From contig CANJQN010000029.1 of the NCBI GenBank assembly GCA_947476465.1, forward strand, positions 1 to 48,329: a stretch of 48,329 nt of DNA, in the 5' to 3' direction. The DNA is from Comamonadaceae bacterium. GTDB lineage: Bacteria; Pseudomonadota; Gammaproteobacteria; Burkholderiales; Burkholderiaceae_C. Both the position numbers and the translations under genes were made by a program. Shown piece after piece: positions 1 to 9,613 of the stretch. The notes under the pieces were generated by a model. That model had not been told where the DNA came from. It did no database searches and saw nothing but the letters and a program-made list of their open reading frames with translations. Position 1 is the first letter of the stretch; the number at the start of each line of letters is the position of its first letter.

Positions 1-1
1 A

Positions 2-117
2 TGCCTGATGACCATAGCGAGGTGGTACCACTCCTTCCCATCCCGAACAGGACAGTGAAACGCCTCTGCGCCGATGATAGTGCGGATCCCCGTGTGAAAG
101 TAGGACATCGTCAGGCT
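2..117 (+). rRNA. rrf: 5S ribosomal RNA
   Basis: The sequence matches beta-proteobacterial 5S rRNA by eye. The first bases (tgcctgatgac) pair with the last (gtcaggct) to form the closing helix, the conserved core cccatcccgaac is at 37-48, and gtgtgaaagtagg is at 92-104. The length of about 116 nt is normal. It is the last gene of an rRNA operon whose 16S and 23S genes lie left of the window. A terminator follows directly. The exact mature ends are inferred. Confidence 0.96.
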
Positions 118-135
118 ATTAATCCAGCCCAATAA

Positions 136-166
136 CCCCCCCCATTTAACAATGGCGGGGGTTTTT
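136..166 (+). terminator. Rho-independent terminator of the rRNA operon
   Basis: A C-rich arm (136-145) pairs with a G-rich arm (152-161, one bulged c) across a 6-nt loop, followed by five T residues (162-166). It lies about 20 bp after the 5S gene, where an rrn operon should end. Confidence 0.9.
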
Positions 167-296
167 GCTTTGGGCGTCCGCTCCGGACAACGATGCACCA
201 TCCAATTCGTCGATTTCCCAATGAAAATGAACCGCACCAGTGAGCGTTCGTCGATGCACGCCGGCAGTGAACCTAATTACATGTGTGGAATGAAGC

Positions 297-1223
297 ATGT
301 CCGACCGGTCAGCGCTCGCTAGTCTCCAGCAGTTGCTCCTGTTCACATGGGCAGTCCTTGTGGTCATATGGATCTGGTGGATGTGGCCGCACTCGCCAGT
401 GGCAGCCGTTGCCGTGGCCTTCGCTGCAGTAACGGGTCATGCGTGGGTCTTGGCGGTGGAGTTCTTACTAGTCCCGGCCCTGCGAGGCAGCGACGTTACG
501 TCTCGTGCATCGGGTTCGGAACTGATCCGCGCTTGGATCGTGGAAGTTGTCCATGCCTGGCGAGTGTTTGCTTGGCGTCAACCCTTTCACTGGCGCAGCA
601 TCCCAGATGCATTGCACGGACCGCGACTCAAGCACCGGACCGGCGTCGTCTTCGTCCACGGAATCGTCTGCAATCGAGGGTTTTGGATGCCTTGGCTGGA
701 GCAGTTGAACACGGACGGTCGTGCCTTCGTCGCGGTGAATCTCGAACCGGTCTTCACGGGCATCGATGACTATGTGAACCTACTGGAAGACGCGGTACTC
801 AAGGTCGAACGATCGACCGGGCGTCCACCTTTGCTCGTATGCCACAGCATGGGTGGTCTGGTGGCGCGGGCATGGCTGCGGCGAACCGATCTGGCGCGCG
901 TTGAGCGCGTGGTGACGATCGGAACGCCGCACAACGGTACCTGGTACGCCAGGTTCAGCCGTGTATGCAATGGCCCCGAGATGGACCCGAACGGCCCATG
1001 GATGGCGCAGTTGAATGGCGCGTGGACGCCACAGCTGGCCGCTCGTTTTACCTGCTGGTACTCCAACTGCGACAACATTGTCCAACCGCCCCTCGCGGCG
1101 ACACTGCCAGGCGCGGACAACCGTCTGGTGCAAGGGGCGGCGCATATCGAACTTGCCTTCCGCACTGAAGTGATGCAAGGGACGCTGGCGATGCTGCGGG
1201 ACGACGCGAGTGCTGATTCATGA
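297..1223 (+). CDS. Membrane-anchored alpha/beta hydrolase (esterase/lipase-like)
   Basis: This 308-residue protein has a very hydrophobic N-terminus, about residues 12-60, that reads as two membrane segments, followed by an alpha/beta-hydrolase fold. The oxyanion HG pair is at residues 121-122 and the nucleophile elbow CHSMGG gives Ser184. Asp259 and His283 are plausible triad partners. The TPHNG motif near residue 210 is typical of PGAP1/lipase-class-3-like hydrolases. The natural substrate cannot be read from the sequence; an acyl ester or lipid near the inner membrane is likely. The gene is monocistronic, with 175 bp before the next gene. The start is the first ATG, with only a weak ribosome site. 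Confidence 0.85.
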   Translation: MSDRSALASLQQLLLFTWAVLVVIWIWWMWPHSPVAAVAVAFAAVTGHAWVLAVEFLLVPALRGSDVTSRASGSELIRAWIVEVVHAWRVFAWRQPFHWRSIPDALHGPRLKHRTGVVFVHGIVCNRGFWMPWLEQLNTDGRAFVAVNLEPVFTGIDDYVNLLEDAVLKVERSTGRPPLLVCHSMGGLVARAWLRRTDLARVERVVTIGTPHNGTWYARFSRVCNGPEMDPNGPWMAQLNGAWTPQLAARFTCWYSNCDNIVQPPLAATLPGADNRLVQGAAHIELAFRTEVMQGTLAMLRDDASADS

Positions 1224-1397
1224 GATGCGACTCAAGCTCGACGCAAGCGTGACGAACTGGGGACTGAGGCTGGTTGATTCGGCGCGATGGGTGCGGTGGC
1301 TCGGCCTGCCGTGCGGCTTTCGATTGCGGTGTGACACTCACCCGCACGATTGATGCGAGGCGTGCGCGGAAGGCGCAAAATGAAACCCACTCAGTAA

Positions 1398-1883
1398 ATG
1401 CCCATGGCCACCTATGCCCTCGACAAGCTTGATCAGGCGATCCTGCGTCGCCTGCAGGACAACGGCCGTGAAACCTACGATGTGATTGGCGACAGGGTCG
1501 GCCTGTCGGCCAGCGCCGTACTGCGGCGCGTCAAGCGGCTTGAAGAGGCTGGAGTGATCGACCGGTATGTGGCCTTGGTCAGGCCTGAGGCAATTGGTCT
1601 AGGGCTCACGGCCTACATCAACGTGCGTCTGGAAAAGCACACAGAAAGCCACAAGCGAAATCCCATGGATCTCTTTCGAGCCAGCGTGCAAACCTGGCAT
1701 GAAGTGGTCGAATGTGTGGCGCTCACAGGCGAGATGGATTACCTACTGCGGGTCGTCGTCTCGGATATGGCGCACTACAGCCGCTTCATCATGGACACGC
1801 TACTCAAGCACCCCAGTGTGCAGGACTGCAAGTCCAGTTTCGTACTAGACCGGGTCAAGGCCACCACGGCGATGCCGATATGA
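1398..1883 (+). CDS. Lrp/AsnC family transcriptional regulator
   Basis: The protein has 161 residues, the normal Lrp/AsnC length. An N-terminal winged helix-turn-helix (about 8-65, with the family pattern LDxxDxxILxxLQ and a VGLSxSxVxRRVKRLE recognition region) precedes a RAM/AsnC ligand-binding domain with the GEMDYLLRV motif near residue 115. Members bind DNA as octamers or dimers of dimers and respond to amino acids or related metabolites. The target is unknown; there is no adjacent divergent gene. Two in-frame ATGs, at 1398 and 1404, are possible starts and neither has a clear Shine-Dalgarno. Membership of the family is sure, the effector is not. Confidence 0.93.
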   Translation: MPMATYALDKLDQAILRRLQDNGRETYDVIGDRVGLSASAVLRRVKRLEEAGVIDRYVALVRPEAIGLGLTAYINVRLEKHTESHKRNPMDLFRASVQTWHEVVECVALTGEMDYLLRVVVSDMAHYSRFIMDTLLKHPSVQDCKSSFVLDRVKATTAMPI

Positions 1884-1986
1884 AAGCGGCGGCGTGCGAC
1901 AAATGTCGCAGGCTGGCGGCAATTTTCGACTCCGCGCAAAGGCGAGATTCGCCGACCTCCCCCATGCGCCCCATATTGCCCACCTG

Positions 1987-2628
1987 ATGTCCCATCAGAG
2001 TTCGTTCATCGTTCCGATCCGTTCGCTCGGACCGGCTCACCGCCAGCGAATTGCCGAGCATCTATTGGCGCTGGATCCGCAGGATCGTTACTTGCGGTTT
2101 GGCTACATGGCCAGCGATGAGCAGGTGTGGCGCTACGTCGACGGGCTGAAGTTCGATCGCGACGAAATCTTCGGCATCTTCAACCGTCGGTTGGTGCTTA
2201 TTGCCATGGCCCATCTGGCGTTTTCGGACACGCCCGACACGGCTGCATGTGCCGAATTCGGCGTTTCGGTGAGCAAGAGGGCCCGCGGGCGGGGCTATGG
2301 CGCGCGCCTATTCGAGCGCGCTGTCGTCCACGCGCGCAACGAAGGAGTCGGACTGCTGTTCATCCATGCGCTCAGCGAGAACGCGCCCATGCTCAAAATC
2401 GCCCGCAATGCAGGTGCGACGCTGGAGCGTGACGGCAGCGAGACCCAGGCGCACCTGCGTCTGCCGCCGGCCACTCTGGACACCCGTATGACGGAACTCG
2501 TGGACGAGCAGATTGCGCAAACCGATTACAACCTGAAAGAGCAGGCAAGAAACTTCTTGAACTTCCTGGCCGGGCTGCAGGAAGTGCGCCAGGGCGTGCG
2601 GGATGCGCGGCACAAGTCGGGCCAGTAG
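1987..2628 (+). CDS. GNAT family N-acetyltransferase
   Basis: From the ATG at 1987 the product is 213 residues. The acetyl-CoA binding signature reads RARGRGYGARL, followed by the helix that normally contacts pyrophosphate. After the GNAT core there is an extra C-terminal helical tail of about 50 residues with acidic and amphipathic character. An upstream start at 1894 would add 31 residues rich in basic residues that do not resemble the family, so the internal ATG is preferred, although no ribosome site decides it. The acceptor substrate is unknown. It follows the Lrp-type regulator by about 100 bp and could be its target; that is a guess from position only. Confidence 0.85.
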   Translation: MSHQSSFIVPIRSLGPAHRQRIAEHLLALDPQDRYLRFGYMASDEQVWRYVDGLKFDRDEIFGIFNRRLVLIAMAHLAFSDTPDTAACAEFGVSVSKRARGRGYGARLFERAVVHARNEGVGLLFIHALSENAPMLKIARNAGATLERDGSETQAHLRLPPATLDTRMTELVDEQIAQTDYNLKEQARNFLNFLAGLQEVRQGVRDARHKSGQ

Positions 2629-2737
2629 CCGGGTCCGACAGGGGTAGGCCCGCGCCGCTGACCGGGAGGGGCCGCGCCGCAGCCGATTGGGCTATCCTAC
2701 GAGTCCCTCCACCACCGCATGTCCTGCATCCACGGCT

Positions 2738-3628
2738 GTGTCCGACCCGCACCCTGCGCGCGCTTCCGCCGAGAAGGAAGACAAGCGCACATTTCTGCAG
2801 AAGCTTGCGGAATTCATTCATCCAGGGCCTGATTCGCGGGCCGAGCTGATCGAGACACTGGCGGACGCCGAGGACAACGACGTGATCGGCGCTGATTCAC
2901 GGGTGATGCTTGAGGGCGTGATCCGGATGGCCGATCTGACCGCGGGCGACGTCATGGTTGCGGCGCCTCGGATGGACATGGTCAACATCGACTCGCCCTA
3001 CGACGAGATCCTGCACTCGGTGATCGACACCGCACATTCGCGCTTTCCGGTCTATGAAGGTGAGATAGATAACATCATCGGCATCCTTCTGGCCAAGGAT
3101 CTGCTCAAGCTGCAGCGCGCTCCCGAGCTGAACATCCGGGCGTTGCTCAGGCCGGTCTCCTTCGTCCCCGAGAGCAAGGGGCTGAACGATCTGCTGCGCG
3201 ACTTCCGCGGAAACCGTAACCACCTGGCCGTGGTCATCGACGAATTCGGCCGCATCGCGGGGTTGATCACCATCGAGGACGTGCTCGAGCAGATCGTCGG
3301 CGAGATCGAGGACGAATTCGACATCGACGACGACGAGGGCGACATCTTCGGGTTGGCCGACCGCACCTGGCGCGTCAGTGGTGATACCGCCGTTGAACGT
3401 GTCAACGAAGCTTTCAGCGTCGCCCTCCAGCCGTTGGCCGCGGACGGCGACAGCGAGCGGCGCTTCGAAACCATCGGCGGGCTTATCGCCCACGAGATGG
3501 GCCACGTGCCAAAGCGCGGCGAGTTCATCACCTTGGCCGGACTCAACTTCGTCGTGTTGCACACCAAGGGCGGCGCCGTGCGCTGGTTCAAGGTCTCTCC
3601 CGCCGCCGACGGCGACAACACCGGCTGA
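2738..3628 (+). CDS. corC: CorC-type transporter-associated CBS protein
   Basis: A 296-residue cytoplasmic protein of the HlyC/CorC (YbeX) family: a tandem CBS pair (about residues 45-180, with the typical SRFPVYEG and IDEFGRIAGLITIEDVLEQIVGEIEDE stretches in shortened form) followed by the CorC_HlyC/transporter-associated domain (about 190-285). CorC is linked to magnesium and cobalt efflux, and in enterobacteria YbeX is linked to ribosome biogenesis. The GTG start at 2738 is preferred because it gives the family N-terminus; an ATG at 2687 would add 17 poorly conserved residues. Its stop overlaps the start of lnt (TGATG), indicating translational coupling, the usual corC-lnt arrangement. Confidence 0.93.
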   Translation: MSDPHPARASAEKEDKRTFLQKLAEFIHPGPDSRAELIETLADAEDNDVIGADSRVMLEGVIRMADLTAGDVMVAAPRMDMVNIDSPYDEILHSVIDTAHSRFPVYEGEIDNIIGILLAKDLLKLQRAPELNIRALLRPVSFVPESKGLNDLLRDFRGNRNHLAVVIDEFGRIAGLITIEDVLEQIVGEIEDEFDIDDDEGDIFGLADRTWRVSGDTAVERVNEAFSVALQPLAADGDSERRFETIGGLIAHEMGHVPKRGEFITLAGLNFVVLHTKGGAVRWFKVSPAADGDNTG

Positions 3629-5193
3629 TGCGCGCGCTTGCCGCCGCGTCGGTCTGGGGGCTCGTAGCGTTCGCCGGGCTGGCCCAGGCGGTTTCGCTCG
3701 CCGAGCCCTGGACCGGCCAGCCGCTTTGGTGGTTGCAACTGGCCTCCCTCGGGCTACTGTTTTCCTTGCTTGCGGCGCAACCCACATGGGCAAGAGCGGG
3801 CCTCATGGCCTGGCTGTTCGCGCTGACCTGGCTGGCCGCCACCTGGTGGTGGCTGTTCATCTCGATGCACGTGTATGGCGGACTGCCAGCGCCCTTGGCG
3901 GCGCTCGCTGTGTTCGCCCTGGCCACTTTCCTGGGCAGTTACTACGCTGCGGCTGGCGCGCTCGCGTGGCGGCTGGCCCGCGGCCGGCGTGCCTGGAGCG
4001 CCCTCCTTTTTGCGGCGGCCTGGCTGCTCGCAGAGTTGATGCGTGGCGTCTGGTTCACCGGCTTCCCTTGGGGGGCGGGCGGTTACGCGCATGTCGAGGG
4101 TCCGCTGTCCAGTCTGGCGCCCCTGATTGGGGTGTATGGCATTGGATTTGTCGCCGCGCTACTCGCTGCGCTTGCCGGCCCCACCCTGGCGACTGTCGAC
4201 CGCCGATTCGGCGGCGCGGCGGCAGCCCTGGTGCTGCTGGTGGCGGTCGTCGCCCTGCCGCACCGGGAGTACAGCCGGCCTGTCGGAACCTTCTCGGTGG
4301 CGCTGCTTCAAGGCAACATTGCGCAGGACGAGAAGTTCCAGGGCGGCACGGGTGTTCCCCTTGCGCTGGACTGGTACGCCCGCGAGCTGGTCGCCAGCCG
4401 TGCCAGCCTGGTGGTCGCGCCCGAGACGGCTATTCCATTGCTGCCTCACGAACTGCCGCAGGGCTATCTGGAGGGCCTGGCCGGGCACTTCGGCTCTGGC
4501 GGCCAGGCGGCGCTGTTGGGGATTCCCCTGGGCAGCTTCGATCAGGGCTACGCCAACTCGGTCATCGGCCTGCGAGCCGGCGCGCAGGTCTATCGCTTCG
4601 ACAAGCATCACCTGGTGCCCTTCGGCGAGTTCATTCCCCCTTTGTTCCGCTGGTTCACCAACATGATGAATATCCCCCTGGGCGACTTCAACCGCGGTGG
4701 TGTCGGCCAGCCCTCCTTCGAGTGGCTGGGCCAGCGCATTGCCCCCAACGTCTGCTACGAGGATTTGTTCGGCGAGGAGTTGGCCGAGCGCTTTGTCCGC
4801 TCGGCCGAGGCGCCCACTGTTTTCGTGAACGTCAGCAACATCGGCTGGTTTGGCGACACCGTCGCCATCGACCAGCACCTGCATATCAGCCGCATGCGTG
4901 CGCTGGAGTTCCAGCGGCCGATGATCCGCGCCACCAACACCGGCGCCACCGCCCTCGTCGATCACCGTGGTGTGGTCACGCAGCAATTGCCCAGGCTCAC
5001 AAGGGCCGTGTTGACCGGCCAGGTCGAGGGCCGCGACGGCATGACGCCCTTTGCCCGCTGGTCCGCCGCCTGGGGCCTGTGGCCACTCTGGGCTGTCGGG
5101 CTGGGGATCGTGTTGGCGGCGGCCGCCAGGCGACCGGCACCGGCAAGCGCGTCACACCCGGGCCCGGGCCGATCCGACGAGGCGCACCGGTAA
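3628..5193 (+). CDS. lnt: Apolipoprotein N-acyltransferase Lnt
   Basis: Lnt adds the third acyl chain to the N-terminal cysteine of outer-membrane lipoproteins in the inner membrane. The 521-residue product has about six to seven N-terminal membrane segments, then a periplasmic nitrilase-like domain, and a last membrane segment near the C-terminus. The catalytic triad is visible as Glu266 (APETA), Lys326 (FDKHHLVPFGE) and Cys376 (NVCYED). Length and motif order match the family. The ATG overlaps the corC stop, and glyQ begins ten bases after the lnt stop, so the four genes corC-lnt-glyQ-glyS probably share a transcript. Confidence 0.96.
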   Translation: MRALAAASVWGLVAFAGLAQAVSLAEPWTGQPLWWLQLASLGLLFSLLAAQPTWARAGLMAWLFALTWLAATWWWLFISMHVYGGLPAPLAALAVFALATFLGSYYAAAGALAWRLARGRRAWSALLFAAAWLLAELMRGVWFTGFPWGAGGYAHVEGPLSSLAPLIGVYGIGFVAALLAALAGPTLATVDRRFGGAAAALVLLVAVVALPHREYSRPVGTFSVALLQGNIAQDEKFQGGTGVPLALDWYARELVASRASLVVAPETAIPLLPHELPQGYLEGLAGHFGSGGQAALLGIPLGSFDQGYANSVIGLRAGAQVYRFDKHHLVPFGEFIPPLFRWFTNMMNIPLGDFNRGGVGQPSFEWLGQRIAPNVCYEDLFGEELAERFVRSAEAPTVFVNVSNIGWFGDTVAIDQHLHISRMRALEFQRPMIRATNTGATALVDHRGVVTQQLPRLTRAVLTGQVEGRDGMTPFARWSAAWGLWPLWAVGLGIVLAAAARRPAPASASHPGPGRSDEAHR

Positions 5194-5202
5194 AATCGAG
5201 TG

Positions 5203-6108
5203 ATGCTCACCTTCCAGCAAATCATTCTCAAGCTGCAGTCTTACTGGGTCGCACAGGGCTGCGCCCTGCTGCAGCCGTACGACATGGAAGTCGGGGCAGG
5301 TACCTCGCACACGGCCACTTTCCTGCGCGCGCTCGGGCCCGAGCCCTGGAAGGCTGCCTACGTCCAACCCAGCCGCCGTCCCAAGGATGGCCGCTACGGC
5401 GAGAACCCGAACCGGCTGCAGCATTACTACCAGTACCAGGTGGTGCTCAAGCCCGCGCCCGCCAACATCCTGGAGCTCTACCTCGGTTCGCTCGAGGCGC
5501 TCGGTTTCGATCTGAAGCACAACGACATCCGCTTCGTCGAGGACGATTGGGAAAACCCGACGCTGGGCGCCTGGGGCCTGGGCTGGGAGGTGTGGCTCAA
5601 CGGCATGGAGGTGACGCAGTTCACCTACTTCCAGCAGGTCGGTGGCATCGATTGCAAACCCATCACCGGCGAGATCACCTACGGCCTGGAGCGCCTGGCC
5701 ATGTACCTGCAGGGTGTCGACAACGTCTACAACCTCGCCTGGACCGAGGGCCTGAGTTACGGCGACGTCTACCTGCAAAACGAGAAGGAGCAGTCGGCCT
5801 ACAACTTCGAGCACAGCGACGCCGACTTCCTGTTCTCTGCCTTCACCGCATATGAAAAGCAGGCCAAACATCTGGTCGAGCAGCAGCTTGCGCTACCAGC
5901 CTATGAACAGGTGCTCAAGGCGGCCCACAGCTTCAACCTGCTCGACGCGCGCGGCGCGATCAGCGTCACCGAGCGCGCCGCCTACATCGGCCGTATCCGC
6001 AACCTGGCACGCAGCGTCGCCCAGAGCTATTACGACAGCCGCGAGCGCCTGGGCTTTCCCATGGCGCCACCCGAGTGGGTCGCGCAGATGGCCAAGAAGG
6101 CGGCCTGA
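5203..6108 (+). CDS. glyQ: Glycine-tRNA ligase alpha subunit
   Basis: This is the alpha chain of the bacterial alpha2beta2 glycyl-tRNA synthetase, which carries the class II catalytic core. The 301 residues begin [15 protein letters not shown] and contain the invariant [17 protein letters not shown] and [19 protein letters not shown] regions (shortened here to motif names) at residues 20-70. A GTG at 5200 precedes the chosen ATG, which agrees with the family start. The gene lies between lnt and glyS; the five-base gap to glyS implies coupled, stoichiometric synthesis of the two subunits. Confidence 0.98.
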   Translation: MLTFQQIILKLQSYWVAQGCALLQPYDMEVGAGTSHTATFLRALGPEPWKAAYVQPSRRPKDGRYGENPNRLQHYYQYQVVLKPAPANILELYLGSLEALGFDLKHNDIRFVEDDWENPTLGAWGLGWEVWLNGMEVTQFTYFQQVGGIDCKPITGEITYGLERLAMYLQGVDNVYNLAWTEGLSYGDVYLQNEKEQSAYNFEHSDADFLFSAFTAYEKQAKHLVEQQLALPAYEQVLKAAHSFNLLDARGAISVTERAAYIGRIRNLARSVAQSYYDSRERLGFPMAPPEWVAQMAKKAA

Positions 6109-6113
6109 ACCTC

Positions 6114-8228
6114 ATGACCGTGAAGAACGACAACCTGCTCGTCGAATTGTTCGTCGAAGAGCTGCCCCCCAAGGCATTGAAGAAGCTGGGCGATGCCTTC
6201 GCCGGCGTGCTGTTCGAGCAACTGCAGGCCCAGGGCCTGACGGGTGTCGCTGCCACGCTCACCGCCTTTGCCTCCCCGCGCCGGCTGGCGGCCCATGTCA
6301 CCTGCGTCGCGTCACAGGGCGCCGACAAGGCGATGTCCCAAAAGCTCATGCCGGTTTCGGTCGGCCTCGATGCCGCGGGCAACGCGACGCCCGCCTTGCT
6401 CAAGAAGCTGCAGGCCCTTGGCGCCGACGCCTCAGCTGTGGCTTGCCTGAGGCGGACACTCGACGGCAAGGCCGAAGCGCTGTTTCATGAAAGCGTGGTG
6501 CGTGGCGCCACGCTGGCCGAAGGGCTGCAGAAGGCGCTGTCCGAGGCCATCGCGCGCTTGCCGATTCCCAAGGTCATGACCTACCAGCTGTCCGACGGCT
6601 GGACCGACGTGAAGTTCGTGCGGCCGGCGCATTCGTTGCTTGCGCTGCATGGCGAGCGGGTGGTGCCGGTGCACGCCCTGGGCCTGACGGCGGGCAACAC
6701 CACGCGGGGCCACCGATTTGAGGCCGCACTGCCGGTGGTCACCATCGCGCACGCCGATCGCTACGCCGACACCTTGGCGCGCGACGGCGCCGTCATCGCC
6801 AGCTTCGACGCGCGTCGTGCCGAGATCGCACGCCAGCTCGCCGAAGTGGCCGCGCGCGTGGGCGGCGGTGTTCGCCCGATCGAAGACGATGCCCTGCTTG
6901 ACGAGGTCACGGCGCTGGTCGAGCGGCCCAACGTCTTGCTGTGCGAGTTCGAGCGCGAGTTTCTCGACGTGCCGCAGGAATGCCTCATCCTCACGATGAA
7001 GGCCAACCAGAAGTACTTCCCGCTGCTGGACACCGCTGGGCGCCTGACCCACCGCTTTCTGGTGGTGAGCAACATCCGGCCGCAGGACGCCAGCGCGGTC
7101 ATCGGCGGCAATGAGCGCGTGGTGCGCCCCCGCCTGGCCGACGCCAAGTTCTTCTTCGACCAGGACCGCAAGAAAACGCTGGCCTCGCGCGTCGAAGGCC
7201 TGGCCAAGGTGGTTTATCACAACAAGCTTGGCACTCAAGGCGAGCGCACGGCCCGGGTACGCGCGCTGGCCCATGCCATCGGCGCCCAGCTCGGCGGCGA
7301 CACGCTGGCGTGGCAGGCCGACCAGGCCGCCACCCTGGCCAAGGCCGACCTGCTCACCGACATGGTCGGGGAGTTTCCGGAACTGCAGGGCGTGATGGGC
7401 CGTTATTACGCCCAGGCCGACGGACTGTCCGCCGACATCGCCGACGCCATCGAGGACCACTACAAGCCTCGTTTCGCCGGCGACAGCCTGCCGCGCGGCC
7501 AGGTCGGCGTGGTGGTGGCGCTGGCCGACAAGCTCGAGACCCTGGCGGGCCTGTTCGCCATCGGGCAGCTGCCCACTGGCGACCGCGATCCCTTTGCCCT
7601 GCGCCGCCACGCGCTGGGCATTTTGCGCATGCTGATCGAGCGCGACCTGCCCTTGGCTCTGGGGGCCCTGCTGGCCGAGGCCGTCGGCCTGTTCCCGCAG
7701 GCGCCGGCGGACACCATCACCCAGCTGTCGAACTTCGTCTACGAGCGGCTGGCCGGCCTGCTGCGCGATCAAGGCTACAGCGCCCAGGAGATCGACGCCG
7801 TGCTGGCACTGCAGCCGCAGCGCCTGGGCGACGTGGCCAAGCGGCTGGCAGCGGTGCGCGCCTTCGCAGCCCTGCCTGAGGCGCCCGCCCTGGCTGCCGC
7901 CAACAAGCGCATCGGCAACATCCTCAAGAAGGCCGAGGGTGCGGTGCAGGCCGAGGTCAACGAGGCGCTGCTGCACGAAGACGCCGAGAAATCACTGTTC
8001 GCCGCCACCCGAGCGGTGGCGCCGCAGGCCGGCGCCAGGTTCGACGCGGGCGACTACACCGCCTCGCTGCGGTTGCTGGCCGCGCTGCGTGCACCGGTCG
8101 ACGCCTTCTTCGATGGGGTAATGGTCAACGCCGAGGATCCCGCGCTGCGGCGCAACCGGCTCGGCCTGCTTGCGACGCTGCACCAGGCCATGAACCGCGT
8201 GGCCGACCTGTCCCGCCTGGCCGTCTGA
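6114..8228 (+). CDS. glyS: Glycine-tRNA ligase beta subunit
   Basis: The beta chain is needed for tRNA-Gly recognition by the heterotetrameric enzyme. The product is 704 residues, close to the usual 690-720. It starts MTVKNDNLLVELFVEELPPK, a conserved N-terminus, and contains the HD-like domain and the C-terminal anticodon-binding DALR-type domain (last 120 residues). An upstream in-frame start at 6075 would overlap glyQ and is rejected because the family begins at 6114. The gene is cotranscribed with glyQ; gmhB starts 16 bases after its stop. Confidence 0.97.
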   Translation: MTVKNDNLLVELFVEELPPKALKKLGDAFAGVLFEQLQAQGLTGVAATLTAFASPRRLAAHVTCVASQGADKAMSQKLMPVSVGLDAAGNATPALLKKLQALGADASAVACLRRTLDGKAEALFHESVVRGATLAEGLQKALSEAIARLPIPKVMTYQLSDGWTDVKFVRPAHSLLALHGERVVPVHALGLTAGNTTRGHRFEAALPVVTIAHADRYADTLARDGAVIASFDARRAEIARQLAEVAARVGGGVRPIEDDALLDEVTALVERPNVLLCEFEREFLDVPQECLILTMKANQKYFPLLDTAGRLTHRFLVVSNIRPQDASAVIGGNERVVRPRLADAKFFFDQDRKKTLASRVEGLAKVVYHNKLGTQGERTARVRALAHAIGAQLGGDTLAWQADQAATLAKADLLTDMVGEFPELQGVMGRYYAQADGLSADIADAIEDHYKPRFAGDSLPRGQVGVVVALADKLETLAGLFAIGQLPTGDRDPFALRRHALGILRMLIERDLPLALGALLAEAVGLFPQAPADTITQLSNFVYERLAGLLRDQGYSAQEIDAVLALQPQRLGDVAKRLAAVRAFAALPEAPALAAANKRIGNILKKAEGAVQAEVNEALLHEDAEKSLFAATRAVAPQAGARFDAGDYTASLRLLAALRAPVDAFFDGVMVNAEDPALRRNRLGLLATLHQAMNRVADLSRLAV

Positions 8229-8244
8229 CCGCCTCAAAGCCCGA

Positions 8245-8811
8245 ATGACCTACCGACTCGTCATCCTGGACCGCGACGGAACCATCAACGCCGACAGCGA
8301 CGAATACGTCAAGTCGGCCGACGAATGGCAGCCGCTGCCGGGTGCGTTGGAGGCCATCGCGCGCCTGAACCATGCCGGCTGGCACGTGGTGGTTGCCTCG
8401 AACCAGTCGGGCCTGGGCCGCGGCCTGTTCGACCTGGCAGCGCTCAACGCCATGCACACCAAGATGCACAAGTTGCTGGCGGCGCAGGGCGGGCGGATCG
8501 ACGCCGTCTTCTTCTGCCCGCACACCCCCGACGACAATTGCCAGTGCCGCAAGCCGCTACCTGGCCTGTTCGAGCAGATCGGCGAGCGCTTCGGCGTCGA
8601 CCTCAAGGGCGTGCCGGTCGTCGGCGACACATTGCGCGACGTGCTGGCGGGCTCGGTGCTGGGCTGCGAGCCCCACTTGCTGCTCACGGGCAAGGGTGCC
8701 GAGTTTCGCGGCTGTCCCCTGCCCGATACCTTTCCTCCCGGCACCCGGGTCCATGAAGACCTGGGCGCTTTCGCGGACCATCTCCTCGCACGTCAGCCCG
8801 ACGCACGCTGA
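8245..8811 (+). CDS. gmhB: D-glycero-beta-D-manno-heptose 1,7-bisphosphate 7-phosphatase
   Basis: GmhB removes the 7-phosphate during synthesis of ADP-heptose for the lipopolysaccharide inner core. The 188-residue product is a histidinol-phosphatase-like HAD enzyme: the nucleophile/acid pair Asp9-x-Asp11 is in LDRDGTIN, the second HAD motif is in ASNQSG, and the zinc-binding loop is in CPHTPDDNCQCRKP. Length and motif spacing are as in the family. It sits directly after glyS and before an acyltransferase, so the operon turns from translation to envelope biogenesis here. Confidence 0.95.
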   Translation: MTYRLVILDRDGTINADSDEYVKSADEWQPLPGALEAIARLNHAGWHVVVASNQSGLGRGLFDLAALNAMHTKMHKLLAAQGGRIDAVFFCPHTPDDNCQCRKPLPGLFEQIGERFGVDLKGVPVVGDTLRDVLAGSVLGCEPHLLLTGKGAEFRGCPLPDTFPPGTRVHEDLGAFADHLLARQPDAR

Positions 8812-8839
8812 GCCGCCTCTTTTTCTTGCGGAACCGAAC

Positions 8840-9613
8840 GTGGCATTCATTCGATCGATCTTGCACGCGCTGTGGATGCTCGTGACCGTGGTGCCCTGGG
8901 CCATCGCGATGTTGGTGGCGTCCCTCTGGTTGCGCGGCATTCCGCTGTACTGGATGGCCGCGGGCTGGCTTCGTGTGGCGGTCGGCGGCGCCCGTGTGCT
9001 GACCGGCATCCGGGTGCGCGTCACGGGTATGGAGAACCTGCCCCAGGGTGCCACCACCCCGGCGATCCTGCTGGTCAAGCATCAGTCCACCTTCGAAACC
9101 TTCCTCATGCCCGCGCTCATGCCGCATCCGCTGGCCTATGTGTTCAAGAAAGAGCTGCTGCGGGTGCCGTTTTTCGGCTGGGCGATGGGCCGGCTCGACA
9201 TGATCCACATCGATCGCAACCAGCGCGCCCAGGCGTTCAGCAAGGTCGTGGCCCAGGGCAGGCGGCTGCTGGCGCAGGGCATCTGGATCATCATGTTCCC
9301 GGAAGGAACCCGCATCCCACGCGGGCAGAAGGGCGTCTACAAGGCCGGCGGCACACGCCTGGCCATCGAGACCGGCGCGCCGGTGATCCCGGTGGCCGTG
9401 ACCTCGGCCAAGTGCTGGCCGCGCAAGGCCTTCGTCAAACGCCCGGGCGTTGTCGACGTGTCGATTGGCCCGCTCATTTCAAGCGACGGCCGCAAGCCGG
9501 ACGAGTTGATGCGCGAGGTCGAAGCCTGGATCGAGGCGGAAATGCGACGCCTTGATCCGCAGGCGTACCCTAAGATCCAGGCTGATGCACCGGCTTCTTC
9601 AACTCACACTTGA
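8840..9613 (+). CDS. Lysophospholipid (1-acyl-glycerol-3-phosphate) acyltransferase
   Basis: A PlsC-type acyltransferase of 257 residues from a GTG at 8840. An N-terminal membrane segment (about 8-30) precedes the catalytic block: His81 in KHQSTFET, where Glu86 replaces the usual Asp of HxxxxD, a substitution seen in this subfamily, then the FPEGTR motif near residue 155. The likely reaction is transfer of an acyl group to lysophosphatidic acid at the inner membrane. The reading frame is open far upstream, overlapping gmhB, but family alignment favours the GTG, 28 bases after gmhB. Its end overlaps the start of the next gene. Confidence 0.9.
   Translation: MAFIRSILHALWMLVTVVPWAIAMLVASLWLRGIPLYWMAAGWLRVAVGGARVLTGIRVRVTGMENLPQGATTPAILLVKHQSTFETFLMPALMPHPLAYVFKKELLRVPFFGWAMGRLDMIHIDRNQRAQAFSKVVAQGRRLLAQGIWIIMFPEGTRIPRGQKGVYKAGGTRLAIETGAPVIPVAVTSAKCWPRKAFVKRPGVVDVSIGPLISSDGRKPDELMREVEAWIEAEMRRLDPQAYPKIQADAPASSTHT

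Noticed and set aside
3378..5855. Long plus-strand open frame across corC, lnt and glyQ
   Set aside because: It is an out-of-frame shadow rich in Arg, Ala and Pro and overlaps three well-identified genes.
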